Translations under genes and position numbers: made by a program
Assembly: GCA_037501455.1 (NCBI GenBank)
Contig: CM074858.1
Location: 11,024,501 to 11,088,500 of the forward strand
Direction: 5' to 3'
DNA length: 64,000 bases
DNA from: Lantana camara
Lineage: Eukaryota; Streptophyta; Magnoliopsida; Lamiales; Verbenaceae
In this document: positions 1-12,300 of the stretch, piece after piece
Position numbering within the stretch: position 1 is the first letter of the stretch
Layout: each line of letters starts with the position of its first letter
Notes under the pieces: model-generated
Database searches by the model: none
What the model was told of the DNA's origin: nothing
The model's input: only the letters and a program-made list of their open reading frames with translations

Positions 1-1900
1 TTGTATTAAATATTAACTAGTAACTATGCATACTTGATGGGTGTGCCAAAAAACATTGTTAGTATTAAAATTAATTTTCTATATTTAAAAATTAAATAAC
101 TGATAAATAAACTTGATAGTATTATATTAGTGAAAGCAAAAAAGATAATAATAATATCAAAAAAGTTATTAAAAATTTAACTTGAAGTGAAAAAATGATG
201 GTTAAGAAATAACACGTAGAATGGTAAAATAAATTAATAGATAAAAAGAAAGGTGTTTAAAAGACAAAACGATTATTGTAGGGACAAAAAAGAAAGAGTT
301 TAAGAGTTAGGACACCCAAATGACTTCTATCTTAATCTAATTCTTAATATATATATATATACATACATACTCTACTGCAAAAAATAAAAATAAAAATGTG
401 TCTTTTGAAAATGAATAGTTGGTGGAATAACTTTTGACATGTAAATTTAATTTCTTAAAAAATAAATTCTAAAATATGCTTTAAGTAGTTCTTAACAATT
501 TTCCTAAAATATTATATCTATTGTGCAATCATGAAGGTAAACGTTATTGCTAAATCAAGTAATGTTTCATTATTGCATAATTATAATTATGGAACTATTT
601 TTTCATATTTTTTCTTTTTGCCCCACTTTTTCTATTTAAGTACAACAATAGGTCGATGGGGGTGGGCAAAATTAGTACTGTTAGAAATACATCACTATCC
701 TCATTCATTCACATTTAATAAAGTTACATATATATAAAGTTATACAATTTATAGAAATATGTTTTTTTTATACATTTTCTTGGCTTGTCTATTTCGAGTC
801 CAATACTTTAAGAAAATTGGGTAGTGCTTCCCTTTGCGGCAAATCTCGATTTTTGTCATTTTATTTCACTTTTTCCCCTGCAAACAATTTAATTAGAAAT
901 TTAGTACAATGTTTTAAAAAATCTTTCTTGCATTATTTAATTACTTTAGTGGATCCAAAGTGCTGTCGGGACATAAAATTCTTGTTTTTTAATTTGTTTC
1001 TTAAATATATTCGTTTGTTTTACTTATATTAATCACTTTTGGTGTAGCTAGCTAGGTGCAAATTAAGGACTCAAAAGAATTTTTAAAATAATTTCTCATA
1101 ATTCGAAACCTTTTTTATTTTCCCTGCCTAGCTCATTTAATTTCTGATAAAGCTCTTATAGGTGTAACCAAAATTATCTGAGGACCATTTAATTAATCTC
1201 TAGAAAAATTCTCATTATCAACGATGATTGTATGTATATTCAAATGCTCGAATTGAATACAAATTTTGATTGAACTAGTATTATTGCTACCCGGGTCTTC
1301 AAAGTCATTGAATGAAACTTAAAATAGGACCTAAAAAATAACAATCAATCACAATTAAATCTTAATTTCATAAGTAACATATGTAACCCTTTTATTATAT
1401 TTTTTCAATACGACCAAACAGAACACAGTACACAACTATAATGTCAATAACCCTTAACGAATAGATTGAAATTTGATGTTATTCAAAGAAGGCTAGCTAG
1501 AGAGAAGAATAGAGAAAGCTGACAAAAATATAATTATAAATTGGGAGAAGAAGAGTGAAGATAAATCTCTTTTCAGTTTTCAGTATTCAGCGTACGTAAA
1601 AAAGCGACATCCATATTCTTCCTTCCTTGTTGCAGTTGCAGGGTGCAAGCGCCATCAACTCTTTGGATTTTATTTTATCATCAACTTTTTCTGAACCCTA
1701 ATTTAAAAAATAACAGAAAAATCCAACAATTTTTTCCTTATTTGCGTAATATATTTCTATTGGTCATAAGTCATAACCTCATTCAATCAACAGTCAGAAC
1801 CTCGGGGAAGCCCCACTCTTCCCTAATAAATGACAACACAATACCTTTTTTTTTTTTTTTTTTCACTTTTCAGTGAAATAATAATAGCCAATAAGAAAAC
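1..1900. other. AT-rich intergenic stretch
   Basis: No gene is supported here. The sequence is strongly AT-rich with many stops in all frames, short poly-A and poly-T runs and an AT microsatellite near 347-361. The few open frames are under 80 codons, have no recognisable motif and contain low-complexity runs. Confidence 0.6.
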
Positions 1901-2132
1901 AGACGTATATATATATATATATATGTGCATGTATAATAATAAGGGTAATTTACATCCAGATACCCTGTGTTATACAAAATTATCATTAAAAACCCTGTCA
2001 AAAAAAAAATACCATAAAAAATCCTATATTTTTAAAAATGTGTACAAAAAACCCTACAACGAGAACGTGCGTTACACGCTCGTTGACTGCAAGTATGATT
2101 GAGTTTTTTATCACTTTGTCACCTAAAATGAC

Positions 2133-2450
2133 TATTTTGCCCATGTATTAATTTAATAGAAAAATAAAAAATAAAAAAAAAAAAAAGAAAGAAAAGGAAA
2201 AAATGGGGGAAGACTTCGTCTTCTTCCCCCCTGTATGGAGGTCCTCTTCCCCCGTACAAGCATCACCATCATCGCCGGCGCACCATCACCACCGGCCAAA
2301 CCACAACCATCAACCATCAACCATCGTCCCTCTATTTTGCCCATGTATTAATTTAAATAAAAAAAAAAGAAAGAAAACGAAAGAAGGGGGAAGACGTCGT
2401 CTTCTTCCCCCTGTACAACCATCACCATTATCGCCGGCGCCCCTCACCGC
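2133..2450. repeat. Tandem duplication, period about 201 bp
   Basis: A block starting ATTTTGCCCATGTATTAATT at 2133 recurs at 2334. Both copies continue into an A-rich run, then a near-palindrome of the form GGGGGAAGAC..GTCTTC..CCCCC, then ACCATCACCAT..CGCCGGCG. The second copy diverges after about 2447. Open frames across this block are low-complexity and are not treated as genes. Confidence 0.75.
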
Positions 2451-2675
2451 CTGGAGAGAAGAGAACCGCGGCGGGAAGAAGAGAGCGGCTGCCGCCTGGA
2501 GATGGAGAGAAGAGAGCCGCGGCGGTGGCGGAGATCGAGAGGCGGCGGGGAGATCTTCGGCGATGTGTGAGGCAGTGGTGGTGGAGAGAAAGTAGCTGCG
2601 ACGTTCGACGGCGGAGATCGAGAGGCTGCAGTGGTGTTCGGCGGCGAAGGTGGGGAACACTTCCTGAGGAAGACG

Positions 2676-2710
2676 ATGTATATATATATATATATATATA
2701 TATAGATATG

Positions 2711-2741
<31 letters not shown>

Positions 2742-3130
2742 TAATTATTAATATAGTGTATAATATATACATATTTTAATTTTCATGATAATTTATTAAT
2801 ATTTTTAGTAAATATGAGATTATAATTTAAAATTGTAATTTGCATATTATAAAATTTTAATTTGATTTTTTTTTATATTTTTTTTGAAAAATTAACTATA
2901 AATATATTTTAAATATTTTTTATAAATTCATTATATATTAAATTAGTTATTATAATTAATATATAATATATATGTATATATATATATTATATTTATAACA
3001 CTATTTAATAGATATAATAATATAATTTAAATTTTATAAATTTATTGTATAATATATATATATATAAAATAATATGTAAGTGTATGTGTATTGTACATAT
3101 ATTTTATTAATATGCATAATATGTATTATG

Positions 3131-3179
<49 letters not shown>

Positions 3180-3236
3180 TAATATGGATAATATGTATTA
3201 TGTATATTATATATATATATATATATATATGCAATA
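2676..3236. repeat. AT microsatellite-rich block
   Basis: Long uninterrupted (TA)n runs lie at about 2678-2703, 2718-2740, 3134-3176 and 3206-3229, separated by AT-rich sequence. Two similar blocks ending in long TA runs follow each other at about 3110-3230, so local duplication is likely. No gene. Confidence 0.85.
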
Positions 3237-3456
3237 AATTTGTTAATATATTGATATAATGTACAAGGGTATAATGGACTTTTCAACCTTTTTCGTTGAC
3301 CAAATGGGAGTAGGGGGCGGTGAGTTTATTTAATAAAATACAGGGTTTTTTAGATCTTTTTTTTTTTTTCACAGGGTTTTTTGTGATGATTTCGAATAAT
3401 ACAGGGTTTTTGGGGTTGTTAGCTCATAATAATAAAAAGAAAATTACAATTTTGGT

Positions 3457-3766
3457 ATATACCAACTCACCCTGGCTAATCCGCAATTTTGGTACAAATT
3501 TTTTTTTCGGTGAAAAAACAAATTCATAACTCTAAAAGTTCGCAATTTTATGCACTATTTGACCCAAATAGATATGACCCGTCGTAAACTCACTCGAATC
3601 CACATGTCCGTTGGAGAATTTGCCACAAAGCGGGGTGGGTTTTTCGGTGGGTCATATCTATTCGGATCAAATAGTGCGTGAAATTGCGAACTTTTAAAGT
3701 TATAGACTAGTTTTTTCATTGATTTTTTTTTTTTTTACCAAAATTACGAATTAGGGTGAGTTGGTA
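3457..3766. mobile_element. Foldback MITE with long inverted repeats
   Basis: The left arm (from ATATACCAACTCACCC at about 3457) is matched by the inverted right arm (to about 3766). The arms pair for roughly 130 bp with scattered mismatches, including shared blocks AAAAGTTCGCAATTT, GCACTATTTGA and ATAGATATGACCC. The central loop is short (about 3580-3640). There is no coding capacity. Partial copies of similar sequence follow at 3800-3870. Confidence 0.7.
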
Positions 3767-3869
3767 TATCAATTGCAATTTCCGATCTAAAAATAAATAA
3801 TAGGAGAAATTATAAATTAGGTATATCAATTCGACCAATTCATCTTTTTTGGTATATTAAAGAGGATCG

Positions 3870-4133
3870 TATCTTTAAAAATCAAACAATTTAGTGCACA
3901 TTTTTTGCCAAAAACTAATTTTGCACGCTAGAATTTATATGTGGTAAATTAGAAGTTCGCCAGATATAGAACTGGATTGAGTTTCTAACGGGTAAAATTG
4001 GGTTTCTGTTTAAAAAGTGTATTAAATTATATAATTTTTAAGATACGATATATATATTTTGTCGCTGAAAAATAAAATATCCCAAAAATATTGAATTAGT
4101 CGAGATAGTACATCAAATTTGTAACTTTGTCTA

Positions 4134-4168
<35 letters not shown>

Positions 4169-5343
4169 TGCACCATACATGCATATGATGATGAGGATGA
4201 TAATGAGTCCCTATACATGCAAGATGATGGTGATGATGACGATGATGAGTGTCCATGCATGGCATATGAGTAGTCAGACCACAAAACTGAAAAAACGTCC
4301 AAGATTTATCGAAGTTTTAACAAACTAAGTAGTAAATGTTGATGCATTGTAAGTGGATGGTGGCCCTCTTTCTAGCAGTGCATGCCAGCTGAAGGAAAGA
4401 TGCTTAAATAGGAAAAGAGTGCTTTCTTTTTAAAGCTTCATTTTAACAAAATTCTAAACTCAAATATCACTCAATCGAATTTCAATCGATTAAAGGGTAA
4501 ATGTATTATAAAATTTTTATCTACTTACGGTAAATGTAAAACATTCACCCCTCATTAAACCGATTTACCGAATCAAATTCGAGTTAAAATTGTCCTTAAT
4601 TTTACTATGTAGTTACCTTCTCATCGCTGCTCCCCAAATATTAATTAGTGAAAACAAGTGATGTTAGGACCAAAAAGAAAACAAGTGATGTAAATTACTC
4701 GGTTCGAGTTTTTATTAATTTAATTAAAATTTTCATATTTGAAAACGCAGCTATTAATATAGGAAAGATGATTGAATTCAACCGCAAATAAACGAGCTAT
4801 AGAACGAAAAATAATAATTGATTTCTTGTTCAAGGCTGGTAAAAAGTGGATATGTATAATATGGGTTTTAAGATGAGATTTAACAAATAGAGTTAATTGT
4901 AATTACCCTTACACGCAAAAGTTGAAGAGCTGGCTCACAATTGACAAAATTCTTTCATATTTTACAAATTAGAATCTTTTAAAATCATAGAATAAATATA
5001 AAATATTTATCTCACACATTAACACGTATACGATAAATCCAAAGAATTAGAATTTTAGAAAACAAACGAAATAGAAAATAAAATTTAATTTACTCATCAC
5101 ATAACTTTTTAAGGTAAAATGTTAAACCTAGGAGAATGTGAGGAAATGAAGCTCAGGGCTGGGTAGATGATGATAATGATGCAGGAGAGGAGATATTTGT
5201 GGTCATCACAACTCAAGAGGAAAAACAAAATTTCAATATGGTGAGTGTTGATTTAATACTGACAATGACCTAACAAATGCACTACTATCATTTACTTTTG
5301 AGCAAAAATGGAAGACACAAAACATGGAGAGGAATAATTATTA
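3870..5343. other. Intergenic stretch without a supported gene
   Basis: AT-rich DNA with a (TA)n run at about 4138-4164, followed by a CATGCATGCA/GATGATGA simple-sequence patch (4165-4260). Open frames over this patch are simple-sequence artefacts. I see no RNA gene or promoter I can defend. Confidence 0.55.
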
Positions 5344-5894
5344 GGGTTAATTTTATTTATCCCTACCTAACCCTTAATCTCTTTTAGACAATTCCGACAG
5401 AATATTTCGAGAATATTTTACTTAAGTTAATTTTTTACCATCGATTTCTCCTCTATCATGGCAACCTAAGAGTTAAGACCTCTACCATCGTGTTCCTCTC
5501 TCCAATAATAACAAAATTTATATTTCATTCGACACTATTGGTTGTCGAAATCATTGAAATTCGCTTACAAAGTTTCCCCGGCCTCATGCCATATTTTACC
5601 CGCGATTCCTCTTTCGTTGGTTGACAGATTTTGATTTTGAAACCACTGTTTTGTTCTTTACGTCAAGACCTTCGATTTAGTGTATAATATCAACATGTTT
5701 AAAAATCTGATTTGTAGAAATTTAGTCTTATAGATCACGCCAAAAAAATAAAAAATGAACGGAATATTTCTTAAAATTTCACCGAAAAAGAGTTAAGTGT
5801 TATGTTTTAAAAAGATTATGGGGTTAATCGTCCAAAATAAAAGAATGGGGCAAAGCATCCTACGGCCCAAAAGATGGGGTAAGTGGAGTTAACC
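5344..5894. mobile_element. MULE-like MITE with 9 bp target-site duplication
   Basis: TAATTATTA at 5335-5343 is repeated exactly at 5895-5903. The bounded 551 bp begins GGGTTAA and ends TTAACC, and the imperfect terminal inverted repeat extends into TTATCCC versus TTACCCC. Further inside, GACAGAATATTTC on the left is mirrored by GAAATATTCCG read inversely on the right. A 9 bp duplication is typical of Mutator-like elements. There is no transposase, so it would be non-autonomous. The duplicated sequence is AT-rich and near-palindromic, which weakens it as sole evidence. Confidence 0.55.
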
Positions 5895-5903
5895 TAATTA
5901 TTA

Positions 5904-8686
5904 TATAAAGGATGATTTTATTTCAAAATATATTTATAAATCAGCGTAATAATAAGATAGTTTTACGCTTACTATATGATATGATTAATTAAATTACAAA
6001 TAAATTTAATAGATTTGTGTATATGATTAATTAATTGGTGAATCAAATTAATATGAATTAAAACTTTTTATTAAATAAAGGCTGTTTGTATAATTTTCAG
6101 AATTTCATAAATAGTACCCATTCCACCAAAAAATAATAATAAATAAATAGTTCCCATTGCTTTCTCCTCAATAAGTTTCTTTTTGTTTTTCAAGACTTTC
6201 CATGTCGGGAAATATTTAAGACAAGAAGGGTTTCTGAATTTCTAGGGATTAGAGATGGAATTATTAGTTGTAATGCAGAAATACAAAAGCCATACAATAT
6301 GAACATAATAATATAAATTTTTTAATAACTTTTTTATATATAATATTCAATACGAATGTCTAATATAATGTAATGTGATAAAATTATATTTTTATAAACC
6401 TTCGTAAATTGAAAAATTATCATCATTAACCCCTTTGGATCCTGGTATTGCCCATTGGCACTGTTAAGGGTAGGTCAGGTAGATGACGTATTACCCAAAT
6501 TTGCTCCAAAACATCTTCTAAATAATAGAAAGTTTGAAAAGATCAAAAGGGAGCAAATTGTAATATCACAAAACATCTTTAACAAGATTGCCTATTTGCC
6601 TAAATTGCCTGTCCCCCACAACATTGAACACACTACACTTTATTAACGATTAGACCTTTTTCAAAACCCAAAATTAGAAAAAGCATGAAATGAAAGGACC
6701 CAACCTGCAATTGAAGAAAATAAAAGGAAGAAAACAAATGACTATGACTTTCCATTATTGGGTGCAACAATTAATGTTCATTTATATATATAATTATATC
6801 CATCTTCTCTATTAGGGTTTTGTGTCAAAATTTGGGTAGTTTTGTCTCTTGAGGAGACAACTATATCACCTAATTTCTCTTACTAATAATAATAAAGATC
6901 AAAATTTGACACACATTTTTAACTATTAGGATTTTAAATTTGTAATTAGATTTATTTTTTCCCCCTTTTTGGGGTTGTATATAGTGTGTTGCTTGTGATA
7001 TTTATGTGAATACAGTACAATGTGTTTGATCAAAAGTGGGAACATTTCGTGGTAGGCCACATTAAGTTAGAAAAAAAGAAATGAAATAATGGAAAATATT
7101 TTTTGTAGTAAATGTATAATTGAGAAGATTGGACTAGGAAATAAATTGTAGTTTTTCATATATATAGTGTTCCATGTCAGTTATAGTCTATAGAAAAGAT
7201 TGTCTACACAAATGCGTTCCGATCGTTATGAACTTGAAACATCGTACATATATTAAGTTGTATTTACTTAAAAAGTTCAGTAACACAAGATAATTATATA
7301 GTAATGAAAAAAAAAAAGTGTATAATATGAATCATAAAATGTAATTAACCCAAAAAACATTCATATTCTTCTACGGTATCTTCAAAATATCTAATCCTAA
7401 AAAGATGTGTACCAGAATTAAGCTACATTTGATTATAACTAAACATAGAAAGAATTAGAATAATTCTCTCAAATACAACTTTCTTAAGGGGGGTTCCAAT
7501 TTCTTCTTTCTTGATATTCCTTTGTAAATGCATGAATTATATGAACCAAAACTTTTTCACCCCACTTTCCTAAATGACACAAGGAGTGCAAAATTATAGT
7601 TAATTTAAAATTTACTTTTTTAATAATATTTTCCAAAATTAGGTGCCCCTTAACCTTAATTGGTCATTTTTGTGGTTAGTGGGTATATGTAGACACATTA
7701 TGATGAGATCAAATCAATCTTGTCTTTACCGACACCTATTTGAGTGGCCCAACTTGGAATGGAACATGCTCCCATTGCAAGTCAAGTACTTATGTCACAT
7801 CCATACTTAGAATAAAGCATCAACTTTCACCTCCTCTCTTCTTCTTTTTTTCTCCACTTTTATTTTTATCTCTCCTTTTTTTTTTTTTTTTCAGGAATAT
7901 ATATATATATATATATTCTTTTTTATTTATTTTAAAATTATTTCCCACAAGTTGTGTATTCTTGAAACTTTTTTTGGGGGGTTGTGTGTAATCTTGAAGT
8001 TGATTCTCTTGAAGTACTTGTCTGGGGCACAAAATTTTGACATGTTTAGGTTCCAAGTGAACTAAATTTAATTTAAGGAGAATTATGGGTAATCCAAGCT
8101 ACATGACATCCTTCTTTGGTACGGAGATATGCAGATTCTTGAAATATTCTTTAGTACGATTATAATTTATAAACCAAGACTCTCTCTCTGTCACACACAC
8201 GCACAATGTGAAATAGTTCTTTATACATTTAGCTTCATTACCCAAAAGGGAGATACAAATTATAAGATGTGATCTCTGAACCACCCCAGTAACATGGTAC
8301 ATATATATATATTGTTTCTTTGATGCACTATAACTTATATTCTATGTCACCCAGCAAAAGGGTCAAAACTCTTCTTTAAGATATTGCTCTTCTAACCAGA
8401 TTAAATTGTTGAATCCAGGGCAAGAAATCAGTCTTTTTTTTCTGGAAGTTTTGACTGATTGAAATTTCCTTCAAGTCTGGTTTCTGAGTGTTGCAGGAAT
8501 CAGACATATCCTTCCAAACAAAAGTTCAGCTTAACAGCTATATTGTGACAGTTGCAGATTTGGTTTCAGCTCACAGCCTGCACTCAAGAAATAGGACAGA
8601 AGATGGAAAACAAATCACCAATTTGAAAAGACAATAGCAAGAAACTGAATACCGAGAGGCGAGACATAATAAGGATATTGAAAAAA
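5904..8686. other. Long intergenic stretch without a supported gene
   Basis: AT-rich sequence with short unrecognised open frames only. It contains a poly-T/(TA)n patch at 7845-7915 and CT/CA simple repeats near 8181-8207. No exon with plausible splice sites and protein-like composition was found on either strand. Confidence 0.55.
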
Positions 8687-9044
8687 AAAACGGACAATTC
8701 CTCAAAAATCCCCAAGTGTAAACTGAATTTCCTTTTCACTCCCCAATTGAAAAACAAAATTTCTTTTCACTCCCCAAGGTTGTATAATAATTCAGGAATT
8801 GCGTACAATTTTTAGGGAATTGCGTATCTAAATCCCGGAATCTCGTATATACGAGATTCCGGGATTTAGATACGCAATTCCCTAAATTGTACGCAATTCC
8901 TAAAGACAATGTACGAACATGTACTATTTGTGGGGACCTAAAAGGAATTTTGTTTTTCAATTGGGGATTGAATGGGAACTTTTTCAAAACTGGGGACCTA
9001 AAAGGAATTTTTTCAACTTTTTGGTACTATTCAAAGATTTTCCC
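8687..9044. mobile_element. Foldback MITE with a near-perfect 108 nt hairpin core
   Basis: Positions 8794-8901 form an almost perfect inverted repeat centred between 8848 and 8849 (centre CGTATATACG), with a single 2 nt length difference between arms. Outside this, a second weaker pair of arms matches 8745-8780 with 8930-8985 (shared CCCCAATTGAAAAACAAAAT read inversely). TTGAAAAAA flanks both sides (8678 and 9045) and could be a 9 bp target-site duplication, although it is low-complexity. No coding capacity. It lies about 275 bp downstream of the OTU gene's stop codon. Confidence 0.75.
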
Positions 9045-9318
9045 TTGAAAAAATAACAAAATCTATAAACATGAAAAGGAATGTAGAGGACAGTGTTTGT
9101 CTGTTATATGTTTTATTGTAGCATTAAATTAGTCCGGTGCTGAAGAATTTTGTCGCTTAGTTTTCATCTTATCATTCCTAATGTGACCATGCTAAGTAGA
9201 GGTCATCAGCTGCAATGCATAAGATGGCATGAAAAACCATGGAAGGCCGATACGGTTAACTAGATGGCCTCAAATGACTGCATAATACATTCTTAAATTT
9301 TACCTAGAAAAATTGTGG

Positions 9319-12300
9319 CTAGATGCATAGAGCGCCCATGTCAAGAGGTCCTCCATCTGTCTGAATGGAGTTTGTGACCGTCGAGCCACCTTTTCTACCT
9401 TGCTTTCTTTCTCTCCGACTCTTCCCGTAGTCAACTGTTTGGTTACTGCCAATGTAATACCATCAGGTCAATTAAATGTACAAATGAAATAAAAGGAAGC
9501 TGGGTTCTGATAAACAAAGAACGCCCATAGACTCGAAAGTGCAAAACAACAAAAGCAGAATAGAATGCACAGGTTTCTTAATCAAGGACAACCTTTGATT
9601 GCTAAGAAGCAACAAGACAAGCTATGTCTATCTGTACTGCATGAAAACAATAAACATCTTGCATGCAATTTTTTTTTAAAGCATGCAAGCGTTGGTTCCC
9701 TTTACTCATATTCCGCTTTAGCAGCCATCTCGTATGTGGCTTGCCTCGAAGAGCCTTAAAGAGTTTTAAAAAGAACTACCTGGGGGGTTTTTATCGGCCT
9801 TTATTTACTATTATCTGGCATAAATGAGTGAAAAATAAGACCAATAAAATTATGCAAATATTGGCGTTAGAATTTCATATCAATGGACAACTATGGTGTT
9901 TTCCAAGAAAGATGCATCCTAAGGCAAGTACAGTCTTCCTCACAAAGAGAAGTTCTCATTAATGACTATAAGCAAATGATTTTAAGATTTATGCATAATT
10001 TATCAAGAAAAATTTTCAATTAAGAAGCATACACTGGAAATCTGGCCGAAGATTTCCCCGCAACTGAACCACAGCAAGACTTATATTTCTTTTTTGAGCC
10101 ACATGGACAGGCCTTGTTTCTTGAAATTTTCTGCAGCAACATGGAGATGTAGTTATACAAATCTAATCAGCTAAAGAAAGGATGAGCTGATAAAACTATC
10201 TCAAAATTTATTTATAATATCTTGAGTAGCATGAGAAAACCTTGTCATCTGATTTCTTTTTGCAACTTATTTCAGCATCATTGCCAGATAAATCCCGCTT
10301 TTGAGTTTCATCTTCAACCTTTAAAGCATCGTGCTGCTCAGAGTTCTCATGTTGCTGTTCATCTGGAAAAGCAGAAAGATTATAAAATGAGGCGTGCTGC
10401 TAACAAAGGAAAACGATCGCAAAAGTTTCATGAAAGAGAATGGCATTGGACAACTTCTTACGAATTTAAATACTCAGAATTGATCCCTACAATTGGAACT
10501 GATGCCATTTTGGAATTGCATAACAGAACACATCAATCAAACTTAAGGAATTCCCATCTCAATGATGTCAATATTTTCATGCCAGGAGTGAGAATGTCAT
10601 TGCATAAAAGATTCCAACTAGCATGAGCAAGCTGGATAACATCTTACACATTTTTTTACATGAAGAGATTCTGACTTCAGTTAGGGGGAAAACAATTAAA
10701 TGTAACATATATGATATTGTCCAACTTGATGATTCAAAAACCCAATAACAAGTTGGGAAGTGCAATTAAAATGGTTTCACATACAATACCACTTTTTTGT
10801 GCAGAGACTTGCAATAAAGTATTTTCAGACCACAGCTTCCGCTGGTTAAGGAAGCATACCAAATATGGTTGCAAATAAGTGGATAAGCTTCCAAAACAAA
10901 CTGGAAATTTAAAAAGATATAGATACCTCAACTGCCTAAAATGAGCTACCGTAGCTTCTGGCTTTTGGCACTCATTAGAAAATACAAATCCAAACTCTTT
11001 ATATATCAACTAATATTTCATAATTGAGTTCTAGCATCGAACTTTGAGCCCTTGGTGGCTGAGTTTGACAACTTGGCGGTGATGCAAAACTGAAGTTTCT
11101 CCATTCAGTGGGTCTCATCTATTATGTGAAAAACAAGTACAACATGCACAAAGATACCTTTCTGAAGGACAACCTTTTAAGGCAACATACAAACGCGATT
11201 AACAGATAGGATATCTCAGCAGAACGATGGAAAGACATAATAAACATTACTTACCATATGAATTTTTCACTGGCTCAACACATTCATGTTCAGCAACAAT
11301 TTGATCTAAAGATCCTTGTTCTGCGATAAGGAACTCTACTGCCGCGTCAATATCACCACCCACTTGTTGTAAAACCTACAATGACACAAGATAAATAGAG
11401 AGAAACATTACAACTCCGTCCGCTTTACAGATGACAACCCATTAGGAAAAATATAGCAGGCTCTTTCTCAGGATCTTTAAAAATTATTTTAGCTCTTGTC
11501 TTGAGGGTTTATAACTTTATACTGGAGTGTGGATTCATACACCCATAAGGGGCAAGAAGATTAATTTAGGCCATTTATGCATGCCTTAATCGGTAAGGAA
11601 AATTTACCTGCTCAACCTTTCTTTTATCTTCACATCCACTTCCAGACTTTACCAACTTAATGGATTCCTCATGAACAACACTGCTTCCACCGCCCTTTTC
11701 AGACTTCACCATAGCTACTTTTGGTTGTTTTGATTTTGCTGAAATATCAGCATCACCCTTTTTGATAAAACTAGAAGCAATCAGAGTTCCAGGTACAATG
11801 ATAAAACACACAGGAATAAAAAATGATGTGGAAAGCCCTTAAAAACCAAACAAGAGAAACCTTGATAACAATTGGCCTAGCTGGTCCTGAGCAGGTGTCA
11901 TCCTTTGAGCGCACACTATTGTAATGCTCTCCATCATGATAAGACCTGGAAGCAAAAATGTACTCAGAAAGTAGAATATGGTGCAGTTTCATTCTTCCAC
12001 TAAGAGATCAAAACAAAAACATTGCACTTGAACTCGGGGCACTAGGGATATGTTAGCAACTTGATTCCAAACTTGGGAAAACCAGAAATTTTGGCTTCAG
12101 AATGAACAATCAAACAAATGAAACGAGTGCTAAGTTAATATTTCAGATGCTCTAACTAATCATTGTACAGTCCCATGCTCAACTTACTGTAAACTTTCTG
12201 CTTAAAACAGTAAAATTATATAGGTAAGGAATATCGTTGAACCCATATCTCAAAAGAAATCAATCCAACATCATATACTTATTTCCAGTGAAAAAGAAAT

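Larger units (their letters stand above)
1944..3449. mobile_element. Probable DNA-transposon-like element with degenerate terminal inverted repeats
   Basis: The left end (from about 1944) and the inverted right end (to about 3449) share a layout: a GTAATTT start, then spaced copies of AAAACCCTGT separated by A-rich runs. Left copies lie at about 1960-2055 and inverted right copies at about 3340-3410. The interior holds a GC-rich low-complexity block (2200-2660) and long AT microsatellites. No transposase was found and no clean target-site duplication could be fixed, so the class (perhaps MULE-like) is open. Confidence 0.45.

Noticed and set aside
2153..2779. Several 60-130 codon frames on both strands with Arg, Pro and Ser runs
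   Set aside because: All cover a GC-rich low-complexity duplicated block inside a repeat element. No frame is preferred and there is no domain.
10020..10032. Stop codon directly after the SEC-C exon of the OTU gene
   Set aside because: A donor after CCAGT at 10033 joins in frame to 9445-9319, which ends in the conserved-looking MGALCI. The early stop lies in the intron.
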